A DNA stretch of 64,000 bases from Streptomyces malachitofuscus (GCF_014650055.1 NZ_BMUF01000020.1:1-64000), one strand, 5' to 3'; positions 44,514 through 53,529 are shown, counted from the first letter of the stretch. The notes: generated from the sequence alone by a model not told the origin. A program made the numbers and translations.

Positions 44514-47126
44514 GTGACAGCGGGAAGCGACACGGTGCTGGAACTGCTGCCGATGGTGTTCGCCGCCCCGGGTGAGGCGCTGGCGCGGGCGGAAGAGGTC
44601 CTGGACGACCGCCCCGCGCCGCTGCACGCCTCCGTCGCCCATCAGGTGATCGGCATCTGGCAGCGGGACTTCGGCGACATGCGGCTCGCCCTCAGCCATC
44701 TGCGGCGGGCCAGGGCCTGGGCGGCGCGCGCGGACTCGGCCGAGCGGGAGGCGGACGTCCTCGCCACGCTCGGGGTCGCACTGGTGCACGCGGGGCGCAC
44801 CCGGCAGGGCATGGACGCCCTGCGGCGGGGCGTCGAGCGCGGCACCGGGCACACACGCGCGCGGGTGCTGTTCCGGCGGGCGTACTCGTCGTGGGTCCTG
44901 GGCCATCACAAGGAGGCGCTGGAGGACGTACGGCGGGCGATCCCCGTACTGCGGCAGGCCGACGACGTGATCTGGACGGCGCGGGCGCTGACGCTGCGGG
45001 CGACGGTGCATCTGGCGCTGGGCGCGGTGGACCGGGCGGACGCCGACTTCACGGCCGCGGAGGCGCTGTGGGACACCACCGGCCAGGAGCACGACAAGGC
45101 CGACGCCGTGGAGAGCCGGGGGCTGGCCGCGTTCCGCTCGGGCGACGTCCCGGCGGCGCTGCGGCTGCTGGACGAGGCGGAGGAGCGGTACGCCAAGCTG
45201 GGCACGCCGACGTTCATGCTGAGCATCCGCCGCTGCGAGGTGCTGATGGCCGCGGGCCTGCCCGGGGAGGCGCTGGCCGAGGCGGACGCGGCGATCCGGG
45301 CGCTGGACGGCATCGGCGGGCAGTCGACGCGCAAGGCGGAGCTGCTGCTCGCGGCCGCCCGGGCGGCGCGGCTGGCCGGCGAACCGCAGACGGCCATCGC
45401 GCGTGCGGCGCCGGCCGTACGGCTGTTCGCGGGGCAGCGGCGCACCTGGTGGGAGACGCACGCGCGGCTGGTGCTGATCGAGGCCCGGCACGCGGCCGGG
45501 CGCGGGTCGGGACGGCTGGTCGCGGACGCGGCGGTGGTGGCGGAGAAGCTGTTCGTGCTCGGCGCTCCGGCCGCTCCGGAGGCGTCGCTGCTCGCGGGCC
45601 GGATCGCGCTGGACCTCGGCTGGACGGCGGACGCGGAGGCTCATCTGGCGGTCGCCGCGCGCAGCAGACGCGTCGGGCCGCCGCTGGCGCGGATGACGGG
45701 CTGGGCCGCGCAGGCGCTGCGCGCGCAGGCCGCCGGTTCCGCGCGGGGTGTGCTGGAGGCCTGCCGGCGCGGCCTGGACGTGCTGGACGACCACCGGATG
45801 ACGCTGGGGGCCTCGGAGTTGCGGGCCCGCGCCACCGCGCAGGGCGCGGAGCTGGCCGCCCTCGCGCAGCGGGCCAGTCTGGTCTCGGGCGGGCCCCGGC
45901 GGCTGCTGGTGTGGAGCGAACGCTGGCGGGCCACCGCGCTGTCCGCGCCGCCCACCCGGCCGCCGGCCGACCCGGCGCTGCTCCGCGGCATGACCGCCTA
46001 CCGGGAGATCGCCGCGCGCGCGGAGGAGGCCCGGATGGAGGGCAAGCCCGTGCCGGCCCTGGAGCGGGAACAGCGGCGCCTGGAACGGGAGATCCGCTCC
46101 CGGACGCTGCACATGCGTGGTGCCGCCGCCGACGGCGGGACCCGTTTCGACGTGGGCCGGCTGCTCGCGCGGCTGCGGGACAGCGGCGACGCGCAGCTGG
46201 TGGAGCTCGCCGTGCTCGACGGGCGGGTACAGGTGCTGCTGTGCGGGCAGGGCAGGGTGCGGCGGTTCGAGGCGGGGCTGCTGGCGGCTGCGGAGACGGA
46301 GGCCGAGCACGTACAGGCGGGGCTGCGGCGGCTGGCCCATCCCGGGGCGGATTCCCGGCTGCCGGTGGTGGAGGCGGCGGGCCGCCGGCTGGAGGATCTG
46401 CTGCTCGGCCCGGCCGCGGCACACCTCGGTGCCGGCCCGGTGGTGATCGTGCCTCCGGGGCGGCTGCACCGGGTGCCGTGGGCTCTGCTGCCCTCGCTGC
46501 GGGAGAAGGTGCTGAGTGTGTCGCCGTCGGCGAGCAGCTGGCTGCGCGCGAGGGACACGGCGCCGCCGCGCGGGGGCCGCCAGGTGCTGGTGCGCGGCCC
46601 GGGTCTGGCGACGGGCGGCGCGGAGGTGTCCGAGCTGGCCTGCCGCTACGGGGGTGCGACGGTCCTGGAGTACGCGGACGCTACGGTGCCGCGGGTGCTG
46701 ACGGAACTGGACGGGGCGGCCCTGGCGCACATCGCGGCGCACGGCGTGTTCCGCGCGGACGGGCCGTTGTTCTCCTCGCTGCGGATGGCCGACGGGCCGC
46801 TGATCGTGCACGACTTCGAGCGGCTGGACCGCAGCCCCTACCGGATCATCGTGTCGTGCTGCGACACCGCCCGGTTCGCCACGGTCGGGGCCGATGAACT
46901 CCTCGGTCTGGTCACGGCGTTGCTGCCGCTGGGCACGGCGGGGGTGGTGGCGTGCAGTGCGCCGGTCAACGACGCGGCGGTCGTCCCGCTGATGCTCGCG
47001 CTGCACGATGCGCTCGACACCGGTCTGTCGCTGGCGGAGGCCCTGCGCGACGCGCGCGCGGCACTCCCGGCGGACGCGGTGCACCGGGCCACGGGGTGGG
47101 CGTTCACCGCCTTCGGGGCGGCGTGA
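44514..47126 (+). CDS. TPR-CHAT caspase-like protease
   Basis: The 870-aa product has an all-helical N-terminal two-thirds with repeated TPR-like units (RALTLRATVHLALGAVDRADADF; VESRGLAAFRSGDVPAALRLLDEA) and a C-terminal CHAT domain. The predicted dyad is His743 (AHIAAHGVF) and Cys783 (IIVSCCDTA). CHAT domains are clan CD cysteine proteases related to separase and caspases; the TPR part usually senses a ligand or partner. It is divergent from the subtilase/sigma operon, with 126 bp between starts. The GTG at 44514 has no strong ribosome binding site, so a leaderless transcript is possible. Confidence 0.93.
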   Translation: MTAGSDTVLELLPMVFAAPGEALARAEEVLDDRPAPLHASVAHQVIGIWQRDFGDMRLALSHLRRARAWAARADSAEREADVLATLGVALVHAGRTRQGMDALRRGVERGTGHTRARVLFRRAYSSWVLGHHKEALEDVRRAIPVLRQADDVIWTARALTLRATVHLALGAVDRADADFTAAEALWDTTGQEHDKADAVESRGLAAFRSGDVPAALRLLDEAEERYAKLGTPTFMLSIRRCEVLMAAGLPGEALAEADAAIRALDGIGGQSTRKAELLLAAARAARLAGEPQTAIARAAPAVRLFAGQRRTWWETHARLVLIEARHAAGRGSGRLVADAAVVAEKLFVLGAPAAPEASLLAGRIALDLGWTADAEAHLAVAARSRRVGPPLARMTGWAAQALRAQAAGSARGVLEACRRGLDVLDDHRMTLGASELRARATAQGAELAALAQRASLVSGGPRRLLVWSERWRATALSAPPTRPPADPALLRGMTAYREIAARAEEARMEGKPVPALEREQRRLEREIRSRTLHMRGAAADGGTRFDVGRLLARLRDSGDAQLVELAVLDGRVQVLLCGQGRVRRFEAGLLAAAETEAEHVQAGLRRLAHPGADSRLPVVEAAGRRLEDLLLGPAAAHLGAGPVVIVPPGRLHRVPWALLPSLREKVLSVSPSASSWLRARDTAPPRGGRQVLVRGPGLATGGAEVSELACRYGGATVLEYADATVPRVLTELDGAALAHIAAHGVFRADGPLFSSLRMADGPLIVHDFERLDRSPYRIIVSCCDTARFATVGADELLGLVTALLPLGTAGVVACSAPVNDAAVVPLMLALHDALDTGLSLAEALRDARAALPADAVHRATGWAFTAFGAA

Positions 47127-47163
47127 GCCTGCCGTCGGCGGCTGCGGGTGGTCGGTGGCTGGT

Positions 47164-47230
47164 CGCGCAGTTCCCCGCGCCCCTGAGGGGGTCCCCTGAA
47201 CCCACGTTAAGGGGCGCGGGGAACTGCGCG
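47164..47230. terminator. Long inverted repeat between convergent genes
   Basis: A perfect 21-bp stem (47164-47184 with 47210-47230; core CAGTTCCCCGCGCCCCT) with a 25-nt loop separates the CHAT and LuxR genes. The same core occurs at 51796-51824, and this motif is a widespread Streptomyces intergenic element. It probably acts as a bidirectional terminator. Confidence 0.8.
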
Positions 47231-47280
47231 AGCAACCACGTTCCACCCGCAGCCGCAGGCGAACCGCACCGTTCGAGCTG

Positions 47281-48990
47281 TCAGGCGACCACCACCGCGC
47301 GGCGCCCGGAATGGCCGAGGCGGGTGTACGCCCCGTACAGATGATTGCCGACCGTCCGGACGGAGAGCGTGAGCCGCTCCGCGATCTCACGGTTGCTCAG
47401 CCCCGCCGCGGCGAGCGTGACGATCTGCCGTTGCCGGGCGGTGAGTTCCCCGAGAACCAGCCCTGCCATCGCAGGCGTCCGCGCGTCCTCGCAGCGTCGG
47501 GCGAGCGCGACCGCGCGGGTGCGAGCGGTGCGCGCGGCGAGCGGTTCCCGGTGGGCGGAGACGGCCTGGGCGTACGCCTCCGCGGCGAACAGCAGGAAGC
47601 CGCGCCGCCGGAGTTCCGCCGCCACCCGGTCCAGGGCGGGCCCGTCTCCCCGCGCGAGGGCCTCGGCGTGGTCGGCGAAGACGCCGGTGAGCCGGCCGGC
47701 GGCCCGTCCGGGGGTGCCCAGGCGCACCGCGTCGTACGGGTCGGCGTCCGCGTCCGGGACGCCTTCGGCACGGGCGAGTTCCGCCCGGCAGGGCGCGTCG
47801 TCCGGGGCGGCGGACAGGCCCTCGTGGGCCCACGCGGCCGCCTCCCGCATCCGGCCGCGCAGGCGTGCGCAACGGGCGCGCAGGGCCGCGTATCCGGCCG
47901 GTACCGGCAGCCCCTCCCCCACGAGCCAGTCCCCCACCGGAGCCGGGACGGTCGCGATGTCCGCGCGGTCGATCCGCCGGGTCAGTTCCGCCGCCTCGGC
48001 GTCCAGGGCGGAAACATGGACGCCGGCGGGGCGGGCGAGCCGACGGGCGCGCAGCCGGCCGGCCGCGGCACGCAGGATCGGGCCGTGCAGGGGGTGGGCC
48101 AGACGGACGCGGTCGTGGTCGTCCACGTCGATCAGGCCGTCCGCCTCCAGCTGTTCCAGGGCGGTGAGGTCGAGGTCGTCCGCGTCGAGCGGCAGGGGTT
48201 CGGCGAAGGCGAGCCGGTCGAGGGTCTCGCGCTGCCCGCCCGGGGCGCGGTTCAGGAGGTGGGCGGTGCGGGCGCGTACCGCCGGTGTCAGCGGCACGGG
48301 CCCCCGCCAGGCCCAGGCGCCCTCGGCCCCGGTGCTCCGGGCGGGTTCGCGTACCGCGTCCACGAGTTCCCTCAGCAACCTCAGGTCCCCGTCGCACAGG
48401 CGGTGCAGCCGGTTCGCGGTGAGCGGTTCCGGGGCGTCGTCCGCGTCCGCGGAGAGCAGCCGTGCCGTCTCCTCGGGGGGCAGCGGTGCCAGGGGCAGCC
48501 GGGGCAGCAGTTCCCCGGTCCACAGACGCGACACGGCGGCCGGCACCGGTTCGCCGTCGGTGACCACGACCAGCAGCCGGACGCGGCCCTGCACGGCGAG
48601 CTGGTGGACCAGCGCGGCGGAGGCGTCGTCCAGCAGATGGGCGTCGTCGATCAGCAGGGTCCGTACGTCGGAGAGGTGGTGCAGCGCGCGGTGCAGGGTG
48701 GCGGACGGGGGCAGCAGCGGGGCGAAGGCGGCGAAGGGGAGGCCCCGGCTCCGCGGCGTCCCCGTGACACGGGCGCAGTCGTTGCCGCGCAGGGCCTCGG
48801 TGGCGAGCCGGGTCTTGCCCCGGCCCGCGGGACCCGTCACCACGAGGCCGCGCCGAGCGCCCCTCAGCGTGCGGCGTATCAGGTCGAGTTCGTCCTCCCG
48901 GCCGGTGAACGGCCAGGGCCGGCGCGGTGTCGTCGTGTCCTTCCCGTACGTCTCGTACGGTCCGATGGCGTCCTGTCGCGAAGTCGTCAC
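47281..48990 (-). CDS. LuxR-family regulator with ATPase domain (LAL type)
   Basis: The 569-aa product has an N-terminal AAA-type ATPase (PWPFTGREDELDLIRRTL, Walker A GPAGRGKTR, Walker B LLIDDAHLL), a helical central region, and a C-terminal LuxR helix-turn-helix (LTARQRQIVTLAAAGLSNREIAERLTLSVRTVGNHLYGAYTRLGHSGR). It is shorter than the usual 900-residue LAL regulators, mainly in the central repeat region. It may control the neighbouring CHAT/protease genes, but no operator was recognised. It converges on the CHAT gene and diverges from the secreted-protein gene. Confidence 0.92.
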   Translation of the reverse strand: MTTSRQDAIGPYETYGKDTTTPRRPWPFTGREDELDLIRRTLRGARRGLVVTGPAGRGKTRLATEALRGNDCARVTGTPRSRGLPFAAFAPLLPPSATLHRALHHLSDVRTLLIDDAHLLDDASAALVHQLAVQGRVRLLVVVTDGEPVPAAVSRLWTGELLPRLPLAPLPPEETARLLSADADDAPEPLTANRLHRLCDGDLRLLRELVDAVREPARSTGAEGAWAWRGPVPLTPAVRARTAHLLNRAPGGQRETLDRLAFAEPLPLDADDLDLTALEQLEADGLIDVDDHDRVRLAHPLHGPILRAAAGRLRARRLARPAGVHVSALDAEAAELTRRIDRADIATVPAPVGDWLVGEGLPVPAGYAALRARCARLRGRMREAAAWAHEGLSAAPDDAPCRAELARAEGVPDADADPYDAVRLGTPGRAAGRLTGVFADHAEALARGDGPALDRVAAELRRRGFLLFAAEAYAQAVSAHREPLAARTARTRAVALARRCEDARTPAMAGLVLGELTARQRQIVTLAAAGLSNREIAERLTLSVRTVGNHLYGAYTRLGHSGRRAVVVA

Positions 48991-49427
48991 GAGAACAGGA
49001 GCGCCGGTACTCAGATCTGATACAGGGCGACTTGAGCAGACCCCTGCTCAGGCGCCGCGCCCGGGTGGCGGGGCAGGCTGTCGTCCATCCGCCTGTACTC
49101 CGCGTGGGGCCCGGGCGAGACGGCGGTCATGTGCTGGTAACGGCACGGTCCGACCGCGGACACCAGAGCCATTTCCGGCGCCGGGGGAGCGGCCGGGGCG
49201 ACGTCACCTTCGGGGGAGGGTGACGTCACCCCGGCCCACGCGCAATCCGGGCCCGGCCACGCGCCCAAAGGTGCCGTCATTCCGGCGACCGTGAACGTTT
49301 CTGCTGGTCAACCGGCTGGGCGCCTTGATCGCTCATGCCGGTGAGATCGGTCGGCCTCCTGCAACCAGCGTGCTGCAAACGCAGTTTCCGCTGGTGAGCA
49401 TCAAGAGTTCGCCGAAGGGGAGCCGCC
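48991..49427. other. Intergenic region upstream of the LuxR and secreted-protein genes
   Basis: These 437 bp have no convincing gene. They include paired elements GACGTCACC (49200-49208) and GGTGACGTC (49219-49227), an inverted repeat with TGACGTCA-like cores that could be an operator. Promoters for the divergent genes must lie here. Confidence 0.5.
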
Positions 49428-49892
49428 TTGGCCACGCATTACGTCGCACGCCTCACCACCGCCTTCGCCGCAGCAGGGGCTCTCGTCCTGGCCCCCTCCC
49501 CAGCGGCCCACGCCAGTGCCGTCGGCTCGACCCCGGTCCAGACCTTCGAGTACAGCGTGGGCGGCGCGACCATGAAGGTCCCGACCGGCTGCATGTTCAC
49601 GCACGCCATCCGGGGAGGCGGCAGAAAGATCACGTACCAGAACGCCGGTGTCGACTGTGCGTTCGTCGCCGCGCTCGGCAGCGGATTCTGCAACTGGCGC
49701 ATCGACTTCGCGTACGCCGACACGAACGCCAGGACCTACCGCACATCGCGCGGCAAGACCCACTACGAGTGCAAGATCGATCCGATGCGGAACAACCGCC
49801 CTCAGACATTGCCTCGTTACGGCAAGGCGTGCGCCCACCTCTACGTCACCGGGGTGCGGCGTGTGAGCCAGTGCCACCACATCACGAAGTGA
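49428..49892 (+). CDS. Small secreted protein with six cysteines
   Basis: The 154-aa product starts at a TTG preceded by AAGGGGAG. It has a signal peptide (ARLTTAFAAAGALVLAPSPAAHA, cleavage likely after HASA or AHA) and a mature part of about 120 residues with six cysteines, probably three disulfides, and many Gly/Tyr/Thr residues (VGGATMKVPTGCMFTHAIRG, SGFCNWRIDFAYAD). I do not recognise the family. The next gene begins nine bases after its stop, so they are likely co-transcribed. Confidence 0.75.
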   Translation: MATHYVARLTTAFAAAGALVLAPSPAAHASAVGSTPVQTFEYSVGGATMKVPTGCMFTHAIRGGGRKITYQNAGVDCAFVAALGSGFCNWRIDFAYADTNARTYRTSRGKTHYECKIDPMRNNRPQTLPRYGKACAHLYVTGVRRVSQCHHITK

Positions 49893-49900
49893 GTTCGCTC

Positions 49901-50143
49901 ATGACCGATCAGCAGCAAGAGCCGGGGCCCGGCCACGCGGAGGAGACGCGCCGTCGGCGGGCAGGGCTCGTAGCGTTCGTTGTGGGGCTGGTCGCGACCC
50001 TCGCGTTCTTCGGCTTCTTCCCGGGACTGCCACATGTCATCGACTGGGGTGCCATCCTGGTGGCCCTTGTCGTCGGCGGGCTGGCTCGTTGGGCCTGCCA
50101 GTCCTGGATGACCAGAGCGGCGAAGAAGGCCGAGCGCATGTGA
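49901..50143 (+). CDS. Small two-span membrane protein
   Basis: The 80-aa product has a hydrophilic, basic N-terminus (DQQQEPGPGHAEETRRRRA), two membrane spans (LVAFVVGLVATLAFFGFFPGL and WGAILVALVVGGLARWACQSW) and a basic tail. Function unknown. It follows the six-cysteine secreted protein gene closely and may help anchor or export it, but that is only proximity. Confidence 0.7.
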   Translation: MTDQQQEPGPGHAEETRRRRAGLVAFVVGLVATLAFFGFFPGLPHVIDWGAILVALVVGGLARWACQSWMTRAAKKAERM

Positions 50144-50272
50144 CTTCCGTGGTGATCCCTCGGTGTGGACAGTCTTGATCGGGGTCCGGCGACGCCCTGG
50201 CCACAAGGTGGAGGGCGGGCGACAGCCGTACGGGCGGACCTGGGAGGCCGGAACTACCATGCCCACGCGCGA

Positions 50273-50306
50273 GAGGCCGTCCTCCCACAAGTGGGAGGAC
50301 GGCCTC
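50273..50306 (-). terminator. Terminator of the tRNA-Pro gene
   Basis: A perfect 16-bp stem (GAGGCCGTCCTCCCAC) with a 2-nt loop lies 19 bp beyond the 3' end of the tRNA on the minus strand. Confidence 0.85.
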
Positions 50307-50325
50307 CGACGTGCTTTCCGCACTG

Positions 50326-50399
<74 letters not shown>

Positions 50400-50481
50400 A
50401 TGCGTTCCACGCGGTGAACCGCGTGATCATGCAGGTCAAACCCTACCTCATGTGTGTGACCGCACCGAACACGCGGTGATT

Positions 50482-50505
50482 GTCCTGTCAAAAGGTTGAC
50501 AGGAC
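50482..50505. promoter_or_regulatory. Perfect inverted repeat upstream of the Gfo/Idh gene
   Basis: GTCCTGTCAA (50482-50491) and TTGACAGGAC (50496-50505) form a perfect 10-bp inverted repeat around AAGG, ending 59 bp before the ATG at 50565. The right arm contains a TTGACA hexamer that could serve as a -35 box, so a bound repressor would block the promoter. Confidence 0.6.
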
Positions 50506-50564
50506 GCCAGGGGCGCACGGAGGGTGAGCGGGCAGAACGCGGAACGGGCCGGAGAGAGGCTGTC

Positions 50565-51728
50565 ATGGTGGATGCGCTGGGTGTCGCCGTCGTGGGTTTC
50601 GGCTGGATGGGGCGGGTGCACACCCAGGCGTACGCGCGCGTGCGGCACCACTATCCGCAGCTGGCCCTGCGTCCGGAGCTGATCACGGTCGCCGAGGAGG
50701 TGCCCGGCCGGGCCGAGGAGGCCGCCGCACAGTTCGGGTTCGCCTCGACGGCCCGGGACTGGCGCGAGGTGGCCGCCGATCCGCGCGTCAGGGCGGTGAG
50801 CATCACCGCTCCCAACTTCCTGCACCGCGAGATCGGCGTCGCGATGGCCGAGGCCGGGAAGCACATCTGGATCGAGAAGCCGGTGGGCCTCGGCCCCGGG
50901 GACGCCCGCGCGGTGGCCGACGCGGTCGCCGGGGCCGGGGTGCAGGGCGCGGTCGGCTTCAACTACCGCAACGCGCCGGCCGTGGAGGCGGCCCGCGATC
51001 TCATCGCCTCCGGTGAGATCGGCCGGGTCACCCATGTGCGCATCCGCCTGTTCAGCGACTACGCGGCCCACCCCGAGGGCGCCCTGACCTGGCGTTACGA
51101 ACGGGAGCGCGGCGGCAGCGGAGTGCTGGGCGACCTGGCCTCGCACGGCGCCGACCTGGCCCGCTTCCTGCTCGGCGACATCGCCGCGCTGACCGCCGAC
51201 ACGGCGATCTTCCTGCCCGAGCGGGCCCGCCCTGCGGGCGCCACCGCCGGCCACTCCCGGGCCACGGGCGGTGAACTCGGCCCCGTGGAGAACGAGGACT
51301 ACGTCAGCTGCCTGCTGCGGTTCGCCTCCGGGGCGCGCGGGGTGCTCGAGGCCTGCCGGGTGTCGGTGGGTGAACAGAACAACTACGGCTTCGAGGTGCA
51401 CGGGACCGAGGGGGCGGTGTTCTGGGACTTCCGCAGGATGAACGAGCTCGGGGTCAGCCGGGGGGCCGGCTATCAGGACCAGCCCGTCAGCACGGTCCAT
51501 GTGGGGCCGGGGCAGGGTGAGTTCGGGGCCTTTCAGCCGGGTGCCGGCAATGCCATGGGGTACGACGATCTGAAGGTGATCGAGGCGTACCGGTTTCTGC
51601 GGTCCGTGGCCGAGGGGGTGGCGTACGGCGCCACGACGGCGGATGCCGTGCGCAGTGCGGTGGTGCTGGACGCGATGGCGCGGTCGGCGGAGAGCGGGGC
51701 GTGGGTGGGGGTCGGGGTGGCGTCCTGA
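50565..51728 (+). CDS. Gfo/Idh/MocA-family oxidoreductase
   Basis: The 387-aa product has the Rossmann start LGVAVVGFGWMGRVHTQAYARV, the EKP motif (HIWIEKPVGL, Lys as expected catalytic residue) and GVLGDLASHGADLARFLLG in the substrate domain. It probably oxidises a sugar or cyclitol with NAD(P)+, and it is longer than the 330-340 residues of the other dehydrogenases nearby. GGAGAGAGG precedes the ATG at 50565; a TTG at 50496 lies inside the inverted repeat and was rejected. The gene stands alone, next to the tRNA. Confidence 0.9.
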   Translation: MVDALGVAVVGFGWMGRVHTQAYARVRHHYPQLALRPELITVAEEVPGRAEEAAAQFGFASTARDWREVAADPRVRAVSITAPNFLHREIGVAMAEAGKHIWIEKPVGLGPGDARAVADAVAGAGVQGAVGFNYRNAPAVEAARDLIASGEIGRVTHVRIRLFSDYAAHPEGALTWRYERERGGSGVLGDLASHGADLARFLLGDIAALTADTAIFLPERARPAGATAGHSRATGGELGPVENEDYVSCLLRFASGARGVLEACRVSVGEQNNYGFEVHGTEGAVFWDFRRMNELGVSRGAGYQDQPVSTVHVGPGQGEFGAFQPGAGNAMGYDDLKVIEAYRFLRSVAEGVAYGATTADAVRSAVVLDAMARSAESGAWVGVGVAS

Positions 51729-51729
51729 C

Positions 51730-51824
51730 GGTTTTTCGCCCCCGCCGCCCCTTCCCTTCCCGTCCTGGGGGCTTCGCCCCCAGACCCCCTTCGCACAGTT
51801 CCCCGCGCCCCTGAAGGGGCGCGG
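51730..51824. repeat. Composite dispersed repeat, copy 2
   Basis: Three elements lie between convergent genes: the 27-bp pyrimidine tract (51730-51756) that is the reverse complement of 41792-41818, a hairpin CTGGGGGC/GCCCCCAG (51765-51783), and CCGCGCCCCT-GA-AGGGGCGCGG (51803-51824), the core of the repeat at 47164-47230. Confidence 0.8.
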
Positions 51825-51835
51825 ACCGCTCTCGG

Positions 51836-52441
51836 TCACTCCGCCTCGCGGCGGCCCAGCCATGCCTTGATCGGGATGAGGATCAGCCACCACCACATCG
51901 CAGCGGGGCCGATGACGAGGGCCAGCGGGATGGTCACCAGGAACACCACCACCGTCGCCCCCAGGTCGGCGGCGGAGAGCACCTCGTCCCGCACCGGTGC
52001 GGCCCCGCCCCGCAGCCACGGCCGCCGCGCGACAAGAGCCGCCAGCGCGAGATGGACCGCGCCGAGCGAGGCGACCGCCACCGAGTAGATGACCACCGAG
52101 GCGCTTTCGTCACCGTACTCGGAGACCAGGGACGTCGGGAACGGCACCAGTGCCGCGAGACCCAGGCCCAGGACGGTCAGCACGATCACTCCGCCGTCCA
52201 CCTGCTGGACGGTCCGGAAGATCGCGCGGTGGTCGCGCCAGAAGCCGGCCAGCACCGCCAGACTGATCCCGTAGGCGCCCAGGTTGGGCAGTGTGTCGCT
52301 CAGCGCCTGGTGGAACTGCTCGGGGTTCAGACCCTGCGGCACGGAGATGTCCAGGACCAGCAGGGTGATGGCGATGGCGAACACGCCGTCGGACAGCGCC
52401 ACCAGCCGTTCGGGCCCGCCTTCCGGGGTCGGTTTCCTCAT
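51836..52441 (-). CDS. TMEM175-family (DUF1211) potassium channel-like protein
   Basis: The 201-aa product begins RLVALSDGVFAIAITLLVLDISVP, containing the FSD-like signature (here LSDGVFAIAITLLVLDI) of the first helix that lines the pore in TMEM175 channels. About six membrane spans follow. Bacterial TMEM175 proteins form tetrameric K+-permeable channels. It interrupts the catabolic gene group and is probably unrelated to it. The ATG at 52441 or the GTG two codons upstream may be the start. Confidence 0.85.
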   Translation of the reverse strand: MRKPTPEGGPERLVALSDGVFAIAITLLVLDISVPQGLNPEQFHQALSDTLPNLGAYGISLAVLAGFWRDHRAIFRTVQQVDGGVIVLTVLGLGLAALVPFPTSLVSEYGDESASVVIYSVAVASLGAVHLALAALVARRPWLRGGAAPVRDEVLSAADLGATVVVFLVTIPLALVIGPAAMWWWLILIPIKAWLGRREAE

Positions 52442-52494
52442 GGTCACGACGGTAGGCAGGCCCGGCACGCCGGGCGGCCGTACACGCCGGGCCG

Positions 52495-53529
52495 TCACCC
52501 TGCCACGGTCGAAGGCGGCATGTTGTAGGGGGTCACGACCTGGATGGCGGAGGGCAGGGTGGGTCCCGCGGGCGGCAGGGCTCCGTGCGCGCGCATCACC
52601 AGGTGGCAGGCCTCGCGCAGGTCGTGGCGCAGATCGTGGTGGAGCACCGCGGACAGCCGGTGCTCGCGCAGCAGCCGGGTGTTGTCGTGGTCGAGGTCGT
52701 GCGCCACGAACACGGCGCACTCGCGCCCGGCGTCCTCGAAGGCGCGCAGGGTGGCGATGTTGCCGCCGCCGATGGAGTACACCGCGCGGATCTCCGGATC
52801 GCGGTCCAGGGCGGCCCGGACCAGGTCGTACTGGGTGGCGTCCAGGCCCTGCCCCTCGGCGATCTCGACGAGGGCGCGTCCGGGGTGCCGGGCGCGCATG
52901 GTGCTGCGGAAACCCATCTCGCGTTCCTCCTCGTTGCGGAAGAAGCCGCTGGAGAGGCTGGTGAGCACATTGCCGGGACGGTCGCCCAGCCACTGGCCCA
53001 TGAGGTAGGCGGCGGTGGCGCCCGCCGCCCGGTTGTCGCTCCCCACATGGCCGATCCGGGCGCTCGCGGGCAGGTCCGTCACCAGGGTCACCACCGGGAT
53101 GCCCGCCGCCGTGAGCCGGCCGACGGCGGCGGTGATCTCGGGGACGTCGGGCGCCTTGAGCATCACGCCCTGCGAGCCGCGCCGGGCGATCCGGTCGAGG
53201 ACGCCGGCCAGTTCCCCCGCCGGGCCCGTCTCGCGGAAGTGGAAGCGGGAACGGACCACCGCCGGGTGCAGGGAGGGCAGTTCGGCCTCCAGGGCGGCGC
53301 GGACGGCGGTGGAGAAGCGCTCCGGCGCCTGCATCACGATGTCCACCATGAACGTGCGGCCGACCAGACGGACCTGGGTGCGCTGCCGGTCCAGGTCGGC
53401 TATCGCGCGGCGCACCTCTTGCGCGGTGCTCTCCCGCACCCCGCCCCGCCCGTTGAGGACCCGGTCCACCGTGGCCTCGCTCAACCCGGCCTGACGTGCG
53501 ATTTCCCTGATCGGGAAGGGGTGGCCCAT
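52495..53529 (-). CDS. LacI-family transcriptional regulator
   Basis: The 344-aa product has an atypical LacI helix-turn-helix (FPIREIARQAGLSEATVDRVLNGRGGVRESTAQEVRRAI; VDRVLNGR replaces the usual VSRVLNG) and a sugar-binding-like effector domain (VMLKAPDVPEITAAVGRLTAAGIPVVTLVTDLP, IGHVGSDNRAAGATAAYLMGQWL, AVFVAHDLDHDNTRLL). This branch often controls polyol or inositol genes. It diverges from the dioxygenase operon with 109 bp between starts, the expected position of its operator. AGGAG precedes the ATG. Confidence 0.92.
   Translation of the reverse strand: MGHPFPIREIARQAGLSEATVDRVLNGRGGVRESTAQEVRRAIADLDRQRTQVRLVGRTFMVDIVMQAPERFSTAVRAALEAELPSLHPAVVRSRFHFRETGPAGELAGVLDRIARRGSQGVMLKAPDVPEITAAVGRLTAAGIPVVTLVTDLPASARIGHVGSDNRAAGATAAYLMGQWLGDRPGNVLTSLSSGFFRNEEEREMGFRSTMRARHPGRALVEIAEGQGLDATQYDLVRAALDRDPEIRAVYSIGGGNIATLRAFEDAGRECAVFVAHDLDHDNTRLLREHRLSAVLHHDLRHDLREACHLVMRAHGALPPAGPTLPSAIQVVTPYNMPPSTVAG

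Noticed and set aside
49325..49900. In-frame upstream extension of the 80-aa membrane protein
   Set aside because: The extension overlaps the six-cysteine secreted protein in another frame and is Arg/Pro-rich. The ATG at 49901 gives a compact two-span protein.
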